IMG/VR virus record: IMGVR_UViG_3300030099_001798
Span: 1-27,432 of that record
Length of the DNA stretch: 27,432 nt
Reading direction: 5' to 3' (one strand)
Origin: a virus
The translations under genes were made by a program, and so were the position numbers. This document shows positions 26,997-27,432 of the stretch, one piece after another (the stretch's first letter is position 1; each line of letters begins with the position of its first letter). The notes below the pieces were generated by a model that was not told the origin of the DNA, ran no database searches, and saw only the letters and a program-made list of their open reading frames with translations.

Positions 26997-27432
26997 TACA
27001 GTTTGGCGAATGGCTGCCCGATCAGCCCGACTATTCAAACCCCGGCGTGACGCGCGCCGAGAACGTGATCCCTGCGGCCGGGGGCTATCGCAGCCTGCCC
27101 GATTTCGTCGCCTACTCTGGTGCGGCTGACGCGGATATCAATGGCGTCTTTGCCGCAAAAGATAACAGCGGAAACGTCAAGCTGTTCGCTGGTGACACCA
27201 CAAAGCTGTATCAATTCGACAGCAGTGATAGCGGCCTCGACAACATCTCAAAGTCCGGCAACTACACGCTGACTGCGCCGGAAGAGCGCTGGCGCTTCGT
27301 GCAGTTTGGCAAGGACGTGATCGCGGTTGGCGGCATTGGCGTGCCGCCCCAGCGCTATACGCTCGGCACCAGCAGCCTGTTTGCCGATCTAGCTGGCTCT
27401 CCGCCTGACGGTGATTTCATTGCGGTCGTGCG
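26993..27432 (+). CDS. Tail nozzle-like protein (3' truncated by window end)
   Basis: The ATG at 26993 overlaps the preceding TGA. The visible 146 residues start MIQFGEWLPDQPDYSNPGVT, followed by RAENVIPAAGGYRSLPDFVA and later RWRFVQFGKDVIAVGGIGVP. The 'W-x-P-D-x-P-x-x-x-N-P-G-x-T-x-A-x-N-V-I-P...G-Y' start is typical of podovirus nozzle/tail-hub proteins that follow the adaptor gene. The rest of the gene lies beyond the right edge. Confidence 0.75.
   Translation, partial: MIQFGEWLPDQPDYSNPGVTRAENVIPAAGGYRSLPDFVAYSGAADADINGVFAAKDNSGNVKLFAGDTTKLYQFDSSDSGLDNISKSGNYTLTAPEERWRFVQFGKDVIAVGGIGVPPQRYTLGTSSLFADLAGSPPDGDFIAVV

Noticed and set aside
1-27432. tRNA genes, CRISPR arrays, insertion sequences, integrase or attachment sites
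   Set aside because: None was seen on reading both strands; no cloverleaf, regularly spaced repeats, transposase or recombinase motif was found.

Overview
The window is a stretch of a tailed double-stranded DNA phage genome, most likely a podovirus infecting a marine alphaproteobacterium. The phage call rests on a large terminase, a P22/SU10-type portal, a scaffold, an SU10-type major capsid protein, an adaptor, a nozzle-like protein, tail fibres and a lysis cassette. The host call is inference. It rests on a holin of the 3-TM gene-transfer-agent family, two operator-like sites close to the alphaproteobacterial LexA box (GTTC-N7-GTTC), and a moderately high GC content judged by eye. I see no integrase, DNA polymerase, RNA polymerase, tRNA or CRISPR array here, but the window is only part of the genome.

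Layout: (1) 1-2583, rightward: tail-fibre genes, the first ending in an S74 self-cleaving chaperone, followed by a small hypothetical gene. (2) 2576-4556, rightward: a lysis cassette of overlapping small genes around a T4-type lysozyme, with two holin candidates and several small membrane proteins. (3) 4562-4579: a hairpin whose U-tract faces left, ending the opposing leftward operon. (4) 9388 down to 4601, leftward: early genes, including a YqaJ-type exonuclease, a GNAT-like protein, a solitary LexA-type HTH protein and several zinc-binding or unknown proteins. Two leftward promoters (near 9408-9454 and 5648-5700) carry almost the same operator-like box. (5) 9497-14677, rightward: a PDDEXK resolvase-like nuclease, an SSB-like protein, a primase-helicase, an iteron-like repeat cluster (12663-12753), small zinc-ribbon proteins and the small terminase. 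(6) 14866-27432, rightward: large terminase, a 512-aa protein of unknown function, six very small mostly basic proteins, portal, putative virion proteins, scaffold, major capsid protein, adaptor and tail proteins, running off the right edge inside the nozzle-like gene.

The standout is at 23947-24233. The major capsid gene is interrupted by a compact 287-nt group I intron with no endonuclease gene. The P1, P3-P9 pairings and the R and S core elements can all be drawn from the sequence. A U-G pair at the 5' splice site and a terminal G give a junction that restores one 316-aa capsid frame. Without splicing, the capsid would stop after 127 residues.

Second-tier signals are the twin LexA-box-like leftward promoters next to a phage LexA-type HTH gene, the CGGAT iteron/palindrome cluster after the primase-helicase, a non-SSB protein ending in an SSB-type DDEIPF tip, and several small genes (2576-2746, 7704-7847, 18199-18297, 18297-18473) that length cut-offs would miss.
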